A stretch of DNA of 14,522 bases from Cyanobacteria bacterium OH_PDB_112 (GCA_023457295.1 JAEWLZ010000218.1:1-14522); one strand, 5' to 3'; counted from the stretch's first letter, positions 1 through 7,656 are shown. Notes: generated by a model not told the origin, from the letters alone. Program-made: numbers and translations.

Positions 1-1655
1 GTATCAAATTTACTTTTGCGCAAGTCTTTATAATTTGCTGCAATGCCTAGCATCCCGATAGTTGGGGTAGGATAAATTTTGCCGTCGCCATATTCGTTAT
101 AAAAAGAGACATTACCAGATACAACAGGGATTTTAAGCATTTTTAAAGCATCGTTCATCCCGTTTAAGGTTTTTATAAAAGAGCTTGCTACATCTGATTT
201 TTCAGGGTTTCCAAAATTTAAGCAGTTGGTTATTGCTTTTGGCTCAAACCCTGATGCTGTGAGATTTTTGTAACTTTCGACTACCGTGTCAAAAGTTCCC
301 TTATAAGGATTTTTTTTCACTTCATCAGGATTTGAATCCATCGAAAAACCCAATACACAATTTGCTTCTTTAAGCCACAAAGCGGCACTTCCCGAGCTAT
401 CGGGAGAGGCTATACATCTTCCTTGAACAGTAAAATCATACTGCTCAAAAATATAATTTTTTGATGCAAAGTTGGGTGAATTTATAAGAGTTTTGACATT
501 TTTTTCAGAAAAAAATATTTTTTCGACATTATTTTTTGCTACTGTAAAATTTTCTTCCAGTTCATATAAAGGGGCTTCTGCCAAAATTTTGCAAGGAATA
601 GAACCGCAAAGCTCATCACGGTAAAAAACATTATAATCTCCGGAAAGGGTCATTTCACCTATTATATTTGCATTTAGTTCATATTTTTTTGCTATTTTTA
701 ATACATCTTGAACAGCTTCTTCTTCTAAGGCAAAAACCATTCGCTCTTGTGATTCTGAAAGCATTATTTCGTATGGTTTTATTCCTTCTGCGGCATGAAC
801 TTTTTCCAGATAAAGATTTACTCCGCAGTGACTTTTGTATCCCATTTCTGAAGTTGAAGATAAAATTCCCGCCGCACCGCAGTCTTGACAGGCTTCTACC
901 CCTTTTATTCTGAAAATTTCCAAAGAGGCTTCTATGAGACGTTTTTTCATAAAAGGGTCTGCTATTTGAACACTAAGTCTGTTTTGTTCATCATTATCCA
1001 GTTCTTTTGATGCAAAAGCAGCCCCTCCAAGTCCGTCAAAGCCTGTAATGGAGCCCAAAAGTAGGAGTTTTAAATTTGTTTTTGCTTTTGAGGTTTTTAT
1101 TTCACTGCTTTTTGCAAAGCCTACCGCCATAACATTTACAATTGGTTGGGCATCGTAACATTCATTAAATTCAACTTCGCCTCCGATTGTGGGGACTCCA
1201 ATACAGTTTCCATAGGAAGAAATACCGCTTACAACACCATCTAGGAGCCTTTTATTTATAGGGTTTTTTAGGTTTCCGAATTTTAGAGAATTCATTAAAG
1301 CAATAGGGCGGGCATTCATAGCCAAAATATCTCTTATAATCCCACCAATGCCAGTGGCAGCACCATTAAAGGGCTCAACGGCCGAGGGATGGTTGTGGGA
1401 TTCGATTTTAAAAACAACCGTATAATCACCTATTTCAATACCGCCTGCGTTTTCATTGCAAAAAACACCGCCTTCTCGATAAAGGTTTTTTAAAAGAAGC
1501 TTGGAATGTTTGTAGCCACAGTGTTCTGAGTACATGGCCGAAAAAAGATAAAGCTCGAATTCATTCGGCTCACGGTTGAGTTTTTTTACTATGTAATCAT
1601 ACTCAAAAGGCTTTATATTAAGTTTTTGCGCCAGTTCAGGTATTATTTTTTGCAT
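1..1655 (-). CDS. purL: Phosphoribosylformylglycinamidine synthase subunit PurL (C-terminus cut by window edge)
   Basis: Synthetase subunit of FGAM synthase, which converts FGAR, ATP and glutamine-derived ammonia to FGAM in the fourth step of purine synthesis; cytoplasmic. Reading the minus strand from ATG 1655 gives 551 uninterrupted codons that run off the left edge. Stand-alone PurL is usually somewhat over 700 residues, so roughly the last quarter is missing. Visible motifs are YSEHCGYKHSK (residues 42-52, with the catalytic-type His45), ESHNHPS (85-91), the glycine-rich GAATGIGGIIRDI segment just after, and GVPTIGGE. The start overlaps the end of purQ by 13 bases, which implies translational coupling, and an AAAAGG stretch lies about 10 bases upstream. 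Third gene of a purS-purQ-purL operon. Identification is secure. Confidence 0.96.
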   Translation of the reverse strand, partial: MQKIIPELAQKLNIKPFEYDYIVKKLNREPNEFELYLFSAMYSEHCGYKHSKLLLKNLYREGGVFCNENAGGIEIGDYTVVFKIESHNHPSAVEPFNGAATGIGGIIRDILAMNARPIALMNSLKFGNLKNPINKRLLDGVVSGISSYGNCIGVPTIGGEVEFNECYDAQPIVNVMAVGFAKSSEIKTSKAKTNLKLLLLGSITGFDGLGGAAFASKELDNDEQNRLSVQIADPFMKKRLIEASLEIFRIKGVEACQDCGAAGILSSTSEMGYKSHCGVNLYLEKVHAAEGIKPYEIMLSESQERMVFALEEEAVQDVLKIAKKYELNANIIGEMTLSGDYNVFYRDELCGSIPCKILAEAPLYELEENFTVAKNNVEKIFFSEKNVKTLINSPNFASKNYIFEQYDFTVQGRCIASPDSSGSAALWLKEANCVLGFSMDSNPDEVKKNPYKGTFDTVVESYKNLTASGFEPKAITNCLNFGNPEKSDVASSFIKTLNGMNDALKMLKIPVVSGNVSFYNEYGDGKIYPTPTIGMLGIAANYKDLRKSKFD

Positions 1656-2266
1656 TTTTCTAAAACCTTTTTAATTTCTTCAAAAATAACTCTGCCATCG
1701 GTAGAATTTTGTTCTTCAAAAAATGCTCTTTCAGGGTGGGGCATAAGTCCCATAATATTTTTTGCTGTATCCCATATTCCTGCTATATCGTGTTTTGAGC
1801 CGTTGGGGTTTTGAGTGTATTTGAAAGTTTTTATATGAGAAGGAAGTTCTTCTTCAAAAAAATAATTACCTTGATGATGTGCTATCGGAATGTTCAGAAG
1901 TTTTCCTTCAAAATTTATTTCTGTGGTCTTTGAAATGAATTTAAGTTTTTCATTTGTAATTAAAATCCCTGGTAAAAGTCCTGTCTCGCAAAGGATTTGA
2001 AATCCATTGCAAATCCCTAAAATAAATCCTTTAAAGTCTTTAATTTTTTCAATTATGGGGCTGAATTTGGCTATGCGTCCCGAGGAAATATGGTCACCGT
2101 AAGAAAATCCTCCCGGTAAAATTATAAGGTCGAAATCTTTTATTTCATCTTCATGCCAAACAAGCGATGTTTCAAAGCCGAAGGATTCACAGGCGTCTTT
2201 GGTTTCCTGTTCGCAATTTGTTCCCGGAAAGACAATAATAGCGGCTTTTGCAGGCGGTTTATTCAT
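1643..2266 (-). CDS. purQ: Phosphoribosylformylglycinamidine synthase glutaminase subunit PurQ
   Basis: Class I glutamine amidotransferase subunit that hydrolyses glutamine and passes ammonia to PurL. The 207-residue protein starts with the strand and loop AAIIVFPGTNCEQE. It carries the nucleophile in GICNGFQ (Cys86) and the rest of the triad in MPHPERA (His177, Glu179). PGGFSYGDH (51-59) and NPNGS (153-157) are typical of PurQ and set it apart from other GATase-I proteins. It is slightly shorter than the usual length of about 220-230 residues. Its ATG lies inside the end of purS (8-base overlap) and its own end overlaps the purL start, so the three subunits are very probably made from one message in coupled fashion. 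Confidence 0.96.
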   Translation of the reverse strand: MNKPPAKAAIIVFPGTNCEQETKDACESFGFETSLVWHEDEIKDFDLIILPGGFSYGDHISSGRIAKFSPIIEKIKDFKGFILGICNGFQILCETGLLPGILITNEKLKFISKTTEINFEGKLLNIPIAHHQGNYFFEEELPSHIKTFKYTQNPNGSKHDIAGIWDTAKNIMGLMPHPERAFFEEQNSTDGRVIFEEIKKVLEKCKK

Positions 2267-2507
2267 TTGATACAGCTACCTCTGTTTCTTCTATTATGGG
2301 GTTGCTTAGGATATTTTTGGCAAGTTCTTCGGCTATTTTTTCCGCTTCGGATTTATTTTTTGCATCAATTTTAAATTCGTAAAATTTTGCATATTTAATG
2401 CCTTTTATTTCGTCAATTGAAAGTCTTTTCAATAACGTTTCAAGAGTTTGAGTTTCGGGGTTTTTGATATTTTTTTTAAATTTTACGGTTATTTTAGCAG
2501 TAAACAT
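2259..2507 (-). CDS. purS: Phosphoribosylformylglycinamidine synthase subunit PurS
   Basis: Small 82-residue subunit that bridges PurQ and PurL in the three-part FGAM synthase of Gram-positive bacteria, cyanobacteria and archaea. The sequence opens with MFTAKITVKFKK and continues with a helix containing LETLLKRL, then GIKYAKFYEFKI and the helix KSEAEKIAEELAKNIL. This is the usual beta-alpha-beta-beta-alpha order of PurS. I chose ATG 2507 because a near-perfect Shine-Dalgarno, AAGGTGA at 2523-2517, lies nine bases upstream. Starts at GTG 2519 or ATG 2516 are possible, but they overlap or abut that site. First gene of the purSQL operon, divergent from the flavoprotein gene beginning at 2630. 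Confidence 0.92.
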   Translation of the reverse strand: MFTAKITVKFKKNIKNPETQTLETLLKRLSIDEIKGIKYAKFYEFKIDAKNKSEAEKIAEELAKNILSNPIIEETEVAVSNE

Positions 2508-2600
2508 TTTTCTCATCACCTTTTTGCCTACATGTTAGCATGGAGAAAAAAGGTAATAAAGTTTCTACTTTCGAGGGTTTTAACTTTTATACGAATGGGC

Positions 2601-2629
2601 TATAATTTTTGATAAATAAAGGAGATTTT
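2601..2629 (+). promoter_or_regulatory. Putative -10 box and ribosome-binding site of the flavoprotein gene
   Basis: A perfect TATAAT lies at 2601-2606. It would start transcription near 2613 and leave a leader of about 17 bases containing AAAGGAG (2618-2624), five bases before ATG 2630. No convincing -35 box is seen at 16-18 bases. In AT-rich DNA a TATAAT alone is weak evidence. The position within the 122-base divergent gap is what supports it. Confidence 0.45.
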
Positions 2630-3994
2630 ATGGAAGATATTGTAATCATCGGTGCGATTGCTGCGGGTACAAAAGCTGCGGCAAAGGCAAAAAGAGAAAA
2701 TCCTGATTTAAATATCACAATTTTTGCTGATGATGAGTATATTTCGTATTCAGCCTGCGGTTTACCTTTTTATGTCGGAGGAGAATTTGCCGATTACAGG
2801 CAGCTTGTCGAGTATACCGTAGACCAGTTTGAAAAAGACATGGGTGTTGATGTCTATGCTATGCACAGAGTTATTAAAATCGATACAAATGAAAATTTTG
2901 TAAAAGTTAAAAATCTTAAAACAGGAGAAGTTTTTGATAAAAAATATACAAAACTTTTGATTGCGACAGGAGCAAGACCTTTTGTTCCTCCAATTAACGG
3001 GATGGATGCAAAAAATATTTTTACCATAAGGACTCTTCAAGACGCTTTTGACATAATGAAGGCTATGAAAAAATCTAAAAAAGCCGTAATTATAGGAGGC
3101 GGATATATAGGTATAGAAATGTTTGAAGCTTTCGCAAAACAGGGTCTTGATGTAAAAATAATAGAAAAACAACAGCAAATCATGCCTGTATTGGATGAGG
3201 ATATCGCTGCTGCTTTAAAAGAAATGATAGAGGAAAAATATCCTGAATCTGTTATTTTATCAGACAGTGTTAAGAGTTTTATTGCTGATGAAAACGGAAT
3301 TCTTAAAAAAATAGAACTGGAATCAGGCAAAGTTTTGGATGCTGATTTGGCGCTTTTATCATTGGGGGTCCGTCCAAATATGGAAATAGCAAAAGATGCC
3401 GGTATAGAAATCGGTACAACAGGAGCGATAAAAGTAGATAAACAGATGCGAACAAATATTTCCAATGTTTTTGCGGCTGGTGATTGTGTTGAAAAAATAA
3501 ATCTTGTCACGGGAGAACCTGTTTGGATTCCGCTTGGCTCAACAGCTAACAAAGAAGGAAGGGTTGTAGGTTCTGTTTTGGCAGGGAAAGATGCTGAATT
3601 TGACGGGATTTTGGGGTCTGCAATTACGAAATTTTTTGATATAAAAATTTCAATGACCGGAATTAGCGAAAAAGTTGCAAAAAAAATGGGTTATGACGTT
3701 GTGTCGGTTAATATCCATTCAAAAGACAAAGCAGGCTATATGCCTGATGTTCAGCCTATTTGTATAAAAATGGTGGCTGATAAAAAGACTAAAAGGCTTT
3801 TGGGTGCTCAAGGAGTAGGATATGGAGATATTGATAAACGTATAAATATAGTTGCTTCCGCATTAAGCGGTAAAATGACTGTAAAAGACTTCATAAATAT
3901 AGATATAACTTATGCTCCGCCTTTTTCTCGAGTTATTGATATAACAACAACAGCTGCGTATACTCTTGAAAAAAAACTTGAAAAACAGGACTAA
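2630..3994 (+). CDS. FAD-dependent CoA-disulfide reductase / NADH oxidase-like flavoprotein
   Basis: A 454-residue pyridine nucleotide-disulfide oxidoreductase of the CoADR/NADH oxidase/NADH peroxidase group, which uses a single redox-active cysteine to reduce CoA disulfide, oxygen or peroxide with NAD(P)H. It shows an N-terminal FAD-binding segment (IIGAIAAGTKAAAKAKR, 6-22), the active Cys43 in SACGLPFYVGG, ATGARP (112-117), the NAD(P)-binding IIGGGYIGIE (154-163), the second FAD motif FAAGDCV (281-287) and a C-terminal dimerisation domain ending with ITYAPPFS. No rhodanese domain is attached. ATG 2630 is preferred over an upstream TTG at 2609 because of the AAAGGAG site five bases before it. 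CoA-disulfide, oxygen and peroxide reductases cannot be told apart reliably here. Its likely role is thiol redox balance or oxygen defence. pdxJ follows after 45 bases with no terminator. Confidence 0.85.
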   Translation: MEDIVIIGAIAAGTKAAAKAKRENPDLNITIFADDEYISYSACGLPFYVGGEFADYRQLVEYTVDQFEKDMGVDVYAMHRVIKIDTNENFVKVKNLKTGEVFDKKYTKLLIATGARPFVPPINGMDAKNIFTIRTLQDAFDIMKAMKKSKKAVIIGGGYIGIEMFEAFAKQGLDVKIIEKQQQIMPVLDEDIAAALKEMIEEKYPESVILSDSVKSFIADENGILKKIELESGKVLDADLALLSLGVRPNMEIAKDAGIEIGTTGAIKVDKQMRTNISNVFAAGDCVEKINLVTGEPVWIPLGSTANKEGRVVGSVLAGKDAEFDGILGSAITKFFDIKISMTGISEKVAKKMGYDVVSVNIHSKDKAGYMPDVQPICIKMVADKKTKRLLGAQGVGYGDIDKRINIVASALSGKMTVKDFINIDITYAPPFSRVIDITTTAAYTLEKKLEKQD

Positions 3995-4039
3995 AGTGTT
4001 TTAAAATTCAAGAGAACTAGTAAAAAAAGGACACAAAAA

Positions 4040-4753
4040 ATGGCGACTTTGGGTGTAAATATAGACCATATTGCGACAATCAGACAGGCAAGATTAAGTA
4101 TAGAACCAGACCCTGTTGCGGCGGCGGCAATTTGTGAGTTTGCGGGAGCTGATGCGATTACGGTTCATTTGCGCGAGGATAGACGTCATATTCAGGACAG
4201 AGATGTGTCAATATTGTCTCAAACTATAAAAACTCGCCTTAATCTTGAGATGGCCGCGACTGATGAAATGCAAAAAATAGCTCTTGATATAAAACCTTAC
4301 AGCTGTACACTTGTACCTGAAAAACGTATGGAACTTACCACGGAAGGCGGGCTCGACGTTGCAGGGAATTTTGAACGTTTGAAAAATTTTATAAAGCCTC
4401 TTGTCGAAAATGGAATCGTTGTAAGTCTTTTTATTGATGCTGAAATTGAGCAAATACAAAAGAGTAAAGATACAGGAGCGCAGTTTATAGAGCTTCATAC
4501 GGGAAAATATGCTGAGGCTTATAACACTTCTTTTGAAAAAAAAGAATTTGAAAAACTTGTTCAGGCAACAGAATTTGCCAATTCAATAGGATTAAGAGTT
4601 AATGCAGGACATGGGCTTAATTACAATAATGTCGTTCCTGTTGCCAAAATACCTCATATGGAAGAATTAAATATCGGACACAGTATAGTTGCAAAAGCTG
4701 TTATGGTAGGGCTTGATGTGGCTGTAAGAGATATGAAAAGTCTTATTTCATGA
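4040..4753 (+). CDS. pdxJ: Pyridoxine 5'-phosphate synthase PdxJ
   Basis: Condenses 1-deoxyxylulose 5-phosphate with 3-amino-2-oxopropyl phosphate to form pyridoxine 5'-phosphate, the last ring-forming step of DXP-dependent vitamin B6 synthesis. The 237-residue TIM barrel has GVNIDHIATIRQAR (5-18), HLREDRRHI (43-51), LVPEKR (91-96), ELHTG (151-155), NAGHGLNY (188-195) and ELNIGHSIV (209-217). His43, Glu70 and His191 align with the catalytic His45, Glu72 and His193 of the E. coli enzyme with a constant offset of two. AAGGAC lies shortly upstream of the ATG. The stop codon overlaps the next gene's start as ATGA. The presence of pdxJ implies the DXP-dependent B6 route, although pdxA is not in the window. 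Confidence 0.97.
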   Translation: MATLGVNIDHIATIRQARLSIEPDPVAAAAICEFAGADAITVHLREDRRHIQDRDVSILSQTIKTRLNLEMAATDEMQKIALDIKPYSCTLVPEKRMELTTEGGLDVAGNFERLKNFIKPLVENGIVVSLFIDAEIEQIQKSKDTGAQFIELHTGKYAEAYNTSFEKKEFEKLVQATEFANSIGLRVNAGHGLNYNNVVPVAKIPHMEELNIGHSIVAKAVMVGLDVAVRDMKSLIS

Positions 4754-5316
4754 AAAAAATTTCAGCGATTTTGCTTATTTTAGTTTGTTTTTGTTTAATG
4801 CCTGTGGAAGCTTTTGCGGGTTATTTGGAAAATGAACCGGAGATAAAGATTTCAGCTAAGGGAGTGGAGCTTAAGAGCAAATTAAAAAATCGATATGCTG
4901 CTTATTATGTTACGGTCGAAAATAAGTCCGATAAGGTTTTGAAGCTTATTGACGGGCAGTTTGAGGGCGGTGAAGAAGGTGGCGAAGCTTATGTGAATAC
5001 TCGTAAAAATGCTGATGAATTGTTGAAAAAAAGAGTTCATGCCTGGGAAGATTGGGGAGTTTGGACGCTTGGAGGAGCGTGGGCTCTTGCCGTTGTGATA
5101 TCGCCATTTGAATGGTATTACAATGTTTTTACTAACAGAAGAATGAAAGATGAATCCATAAAATATTCTGAAATAATATTTTTTCACAGTAAATTTTATC
5201 CCGGTGAAAAAATTGAAAAGTATGTATTATTTCCGGTAACAAAACCGTTTTATTTAAGACTTGTTTTTCGTGATGAACAAACAGGAAGAATTTATACAGT
5301 TACAAAAAATGATTAA
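4750..5316 (+). CDS. Exported protein of unknown function, coupled to pdxJ
   Basis: I do not recognise this 188-residue protein. It begins with a clear Sec signal peptide: positive MKK, a hydrophobic stretch ISAILLILVCFCLM, and a likely cleavage after AFA (about residue 23). No lipobox cysteine sits at the cleavage site, so it is probably soluble in the periplasm or bound to an envelope layer. After cleavage come a strand-rich section (YAAYYVTVENKSDKVLKLIDG), a glutamate/glycine-rich patch, a tryptophan-rich hydrophobic segment (roughly residues 98-126, with WEDWGVWTLGGAW) that might be a membrane contact, and a beta-rich end with charged turns. The start codon overlaps the pdxJ stop by four bases (ATGA), and a terminator follows the stop. 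It is therefore the last gene of the flavoprotein-pdxJ transcript. The link to B6 metabolism may be only transcriptional. Confidence 0.75.
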   Translation: MKKISAILLILVCFCLMPVEAFAGYLENEPEIKISAKGVELKSKLKNRYAAYYVTVENKSDKVLKLIDGQFEGGEEGGEAYVNTRKNADELLKKRVHAWEDWGVWTLGGAWALAVVISPFEWYYNVFTNRRMKDESIKYSEIIFFHSKFYPGEKIEKYVLFPVTKPFYLRLVFRDEQTGRIYTVTKND

Positions 5317-5338
5317 CAGATGAATTATTAAACTTGTA

Positions 5339-5380
5339 AAAGTCCGCTATATCCTTGAATAAAGCGGACTTTGTTTTTTT
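5339..5380 (+). terminator. Rho-independent terminator after the pdxJ operon
   Basis: The arms AAAGTCCGCT-type (5339-5348) and AGCGGACTTT (5363-5372) form a 10-bp stem with a 14-base loop. A G and seven T residues follow (5374-5380). It lies 23 bases after the stop of the exported-protein gene and closes the operon that starts at 2630. Confidence 0.9.
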
Positions 5381-5486
5381 AATGTATTACGCTTTGTAAA
5401 AAAAAATCCCCAAAATAGCAATAATTTATTTTTTGAAGTTATTAAGCAGTAGAAGAGATAAGAGGATAAAAACAAGAGGGCTAATG

Positions 5487-5735
5487 ATGTCTCAAAAAAT
5501 TATTGACTTAAATTTAAAAAAAGAAGTAAAGCAACTTAAAATGTATCCTGAGTTGAAAATTTTAAATTTGGATTTTGAAAGAATTTTGCAAGATATTTAT
5601 TTTTTCAAAAATCACTTGGCTATTGCTCATAAATCTGAAGTTTTATTCAACAAAATATATAAAATTACCCGAAATTACCCTAAATCTGTTGTAATTCAGC
5701 ATGATTTTGTTGAAGAATTTAAGAAAATGGGCTAA
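5487..5735 (+). CDS. Small hypothetical protein, 82 residues
   Basis: Not recognised. It is a lysine-rich, probably alpha-helical cytoplasmic protein (MSQKIIDLNLKKEVKQL... ending EEFKKMG) with no signal peptide, membrane segment, cysteine pair or known motif. AGAGGG at 5475-5480 is six bases before ATG 5487, which decides that start. ATG 5484 just before it and a TTG at 5433 also keep the frame. It lies between the terminator at 5380 and pyrF, whose start is 42 bases downstream. It may be co-transcribed with pyrF or stand alone. Codon use looks like that of its neighbours, and an unbroken frame with a ribosome-binding site supports a real gene. Confidence 0.6.
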   Translation: MSQKIIDLNLKKEVKQLKMYPELKILNLDFERILQDIYFFKNHLAIAHKSEVLFNKIYKITRNYPKSVVIQHDFVEEFKKMG

Positions 5736-5777
5736 AATGAATTAAAATTTTAAAAATTTATAATAGAAAGAAGAAAA

Positions 5778-6521
5778 ATGGATAAGAGTTTGCCCGCTAA
5801 AGATCGTATAATTTTGGCTTTAGACGTTGATACATTGGAAGAAGCCCGAGAAATTGTTCAAGAATTAAAAGATTATGTCGGAATGTTCAAAGTAGGCTTG
5901 CAGCTTTTTAGTGCGGTAGGGCCTGAAGTTTTCAAAATGATAGCCGAAGAAGGCGCAAAAGTTTATTTCGACGGAAAGTTTTGTGAAATACCAGATATTG
6001 CGGCACAGGCAAGCGCAAATATTGTAAGGCATGGTGTTGATTTTTTAAATATCAATATTTTGGGCTCATCAAAAATGATTTCAAAAACAATAAAAGCTTC
6101 TCGTGATGCTGCTAAAAAATCAGGACGTCCTAATCCTGTTATTTTGGGAGTCACTCTTCTTACAAGTTATGGGCAAAGAACTTTGACAGAAGAGTTAGGA
6201 GTTTCTTTAAATATAGAAGATTATGCTCTGAAACTTGCCGAGCTGGCTAAACAAAACGGTCTTGACGGTGTTGTGGCAACAGCGGAAGATGCTATAAAAA
6301 TTCGCCAAAAAATGGGTGAAGATTTTATAATAGTTTGTCCTGCAGTTCGCCCTACTTGGTCTATTGTTGATGATCAGGTTAGAGTTGTGACTCCTCATGA
6401 TGCAATTCGTGCAAAAGTGGATTATATTATAGTTGGCCGCCCGATTCGAAATGCTGAAGACAAAACAGCTGCAGCTCAGCTTATAGCCGGTGAAATACTC
6501 GAAGCTACATTAGAGATTTAA
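5778..6521 (+). CDS. pyrF: Orotidine 5'-phosphate decarboxylase PyrF with an unusual catalytic motif
   Basis: Decarboxylates OMP to UMP, the last step of de novo pyrimidine synthesis. The 247-residue protein has the family's length and order: ALDVDT (14-19), FKVGLQLF (37-44, with the substrate lysine at 38), the DxKxx(D/E) motif at 65-70, GVTLLTSYG (124-132), GLDGVVATA (161-169), DDQVRVVTP (198-206) and the phosphate-binding VGRPI (219-223). In most OMP decarboxylases the central motif is DxKFHDIPNT. Here it reads DGKFCEIPDI, so the fourth residue of the Lys-Asp-Lys-Asp tetrad is Glu70 and the usual His, Asn and Thr are also changed. The fold and remaining sites argue for PyrF rather than a sugar-phosphate decarboxylase of the same superfamily. 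The upstream ribosome-binding site is weak (AGAAAGAAG), and a TATAAT occurs at 5759-5764. Its stop overlaps the mtnA stop on the other strand. Confidence 0.88.
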   Translation: MDKSLPAKDRIILALDVDTLEEAREIVQELKDYVGMFKVGLQLFSAVGPEVFKMIAEEGAKVYFDGKFCEIPDIAAQASANIVRHGVDFLNINILGSSKMISKTIKASRDAAKKSGRPNPVILGVTLLTSYGQRTLTEELGVSLNIEDYALKLAELAKQNGLDGVVATAEDAIKIRQKMGEDFIIVCPAVRPTWSIVDDQVRVVTPHDAIRAKVDYIIVGRPIRNAEDKTAAAQLIAGEILEATLEI

Positions 6522-7558
6522 ATTTTGAAAGCTTCTTTTATTGATTTTTCAAAAGGAGCTTTTAGTATTCCTTTTTCGGTAATAATTCCTGCTATATATT
6601 TTGCCGGAGTCACGTCAAAACCGGGATTGATAATTTTTACACCTTCTGCGCAGACTCTTTCGCCGTTAATGTGAGTAACTTCTTCGTGGTCACGTTCTTC
6701 TATCGGGATTTCATTTCCGGATTCAATGTTTATGTCTATTGTTGAAAGAGGTGCTGCAATGTAAAAAGGCACGTTATGTTCTTTTGCTACTATGGCAAGA
6801 TTATATGTCCCGATTTTGTTTGCTGTATCACCGTTTGCCGCAATTCTATCCGCTCCTACAACAACAAAATCTATCATTCCTTTTGACATAAAATAACCGC
6901 TCATACCATCTGTTATAAGTGTTGTATCAATGCCGTCTTGTACAAGTTCAAAAGTTGTTAGCCTTGCTCCTTGTTGACGTGGACGAGTTTCATCCGCAAA
7001 AACTTTTATAGTTTTGTCTTTTGTAAATGCGGAACGTACGACTCCAAGAGCTGTTCCGTAGCCTACTGTTGCAAGAGCTCCTGCATTACAGTGAGTCAAA
7101 ATAGTAGCACCTTGTGGAACAACTTCTGCTCCAAAATCACCTATTTTTTTGTTAATTTCTATATCTTCATTTTCAAGTTTGATACTATTTTGGATGAGTT
7201 CTTCAGTTATTTCTTTTACGGTTTTTGCTTTTGAATTATTAGCGACTTCAATTTGTTTATCAACTGCCCAAGCAAGATTTACGGCAGTAGGTCTTGAGGA
7301 TTTGAGATATTCTCCTGTTTTTGTTAATTTTTCAAGAAAAGTTTTTATATCGGTTTCATTTGCAAGTTCTAAAGCTCCCAAAGCTACTCCATGCGCCCCT
7401 GAAATGCCGATAGCAGGCGCACCGCGCACTATCATATCTTTTATGGCTGTATACATTTCATTCGATGTTGTTATATCGACAAACTCAAAGCTGTGAGGGA
7501 TTTTTAGTTGATCTATCATTTTAACTTTGTTATTTTGCCATTCTACCGATTTTATCAT
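6518..7558 (-). CDS. mtnA: S-methyl-5-thioribose-1-phosphate isomerase MtnA
   Basis: Isomerises methylthioribose 1-phosphate to methylthioribulose 1-phosphate in methionine salvage; a member of the eIF2B-alpha/beta/delta-like isomerase family. The 346-residue protein has the MtnA hallmarks MIVRGAPAIG (about 42-51), SSRPTAVNLAWAV (about 87-99), THCNAGALATVGYGTALGV (catalytic-type Cys157), ADETRPRQQGARLT (about 188-201) and VVGADRIAANGDTANKIGT (catalytic-type Asp237). Start 7558 is chosen because AAAGG lies seven bases upstream. An in-frame ATG at 7573 adds five residues but has no ribosome-binding site. No other salvage gene (mtnK, mtnB, mtnC, mtnD) is in the window. The enzyme could also serve a shunt that returns 5'-deoxyribose compounds to central metabolism. 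It is convergent with pyrF and divergent from bamA. Confidence 0.94.
   Translation of the reverse strand: MIKSVEWQNNKVKMIDQLKIPHSFEFVDITTSNEMYTAIKDMIVRGAPAIGISGAHGVALGALELANETDIKTFLEKLTKTGEYLKSSRPTAVNLAWAVDKQIEVANNSKAKTVKEITEELIQNSIKLENEDIEINKKIGDFGAEVVPQGATILTHCNAGALATVGYGTALGVVRSAFTKDKTIKVFADETRPRQQGARLTTFELVQDGIDTTLITDGMSGYFMSKGMIDFVVVGADRIAANGDTANKIGTYNLAIVAKEHNVPFYIAAPLSTIDINIESGNEIPIEERDHEEVTHINGERVCAEGVKIINPGFDVTPAKYIAGIITEKGILKAPFEKSIKEAFKI
6526..6564 (+). terminator. Candidate pyrF terminator lying inside the mtnA coding end
   Basis: Seven bases after the pyrF stop, AAAGCTTCTTTT (6528-6539) pairs with AAAAGGAGCTTT (6551-6562) over 12 bp around an 11-base loop. The only imperfection is a T opposite G, which is a G-U pair in plus-strand RNA but an A-C mismatch in minus-strand RNA. 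This suggests it acts on pyrF transcripts. The U tract after it is short, so termination may be partial. The same bases encode the last residues of MtnA. Confidence 0.5.
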
Positions 7559-7614
7559 TTTTACGCCTTTCATAATAATATTAGTATTTGTATTTGCATT
7601 TTACATTAAATAAA

Positions 7615-7645
7615 AAGGTAAAAAAACGCTTAACAATTTTACCTT
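7615..7645. repeat. 9-bp inverted repeat upstream of bamA
   Basis: AAGGTAAAA (7615-7623) and TTTTACCTT (7637-7645) form a perfect inverted repeat with a 13-base spacer. The right arm covers the place where a -35 element of the bamA promoter should lie. It could be an operator or a chance palindrome in AT-rich DNA. Confidence 0.4.
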
Positions 7646-7656
7646 AAGTTTTTCAG

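Noticed and set aside
668..913. Plus-strand open frame inside the purL region.
   Set aside because: It is antisense to the unbroken purL frame, lacks a ribosome-binding site, and its leucine/phenylalanine-rich product is typical of a shadow frame.
2531..2542. CATGTTAGCATG, an imperfect palindrome between purS and the flavoprotein gene, considered as an operator or purine riboswitch remnant.
   Set aside because: The arms are only four bases long, and no conserved riboswitch core is present in the 122-base gap.
3037..3552. Minus-strand open frame of 171 residues inside the flavoprotein gene.
   Set aside because: It is a serine/isoleucine-rich mirror of the real coding strand without start signals.
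5963..6154. Possibility that the pyrF gene is instead a hexulose- or ketogulonate-phosphate decarboxylase because of the altered motif.
   Set aside because: The rest of the protein (GVTLLTSYG, GLDGVV, DDQVRVVTP, VGRPI) follows OMP decarboxylase, and the other family members have different C-terminal motifs.
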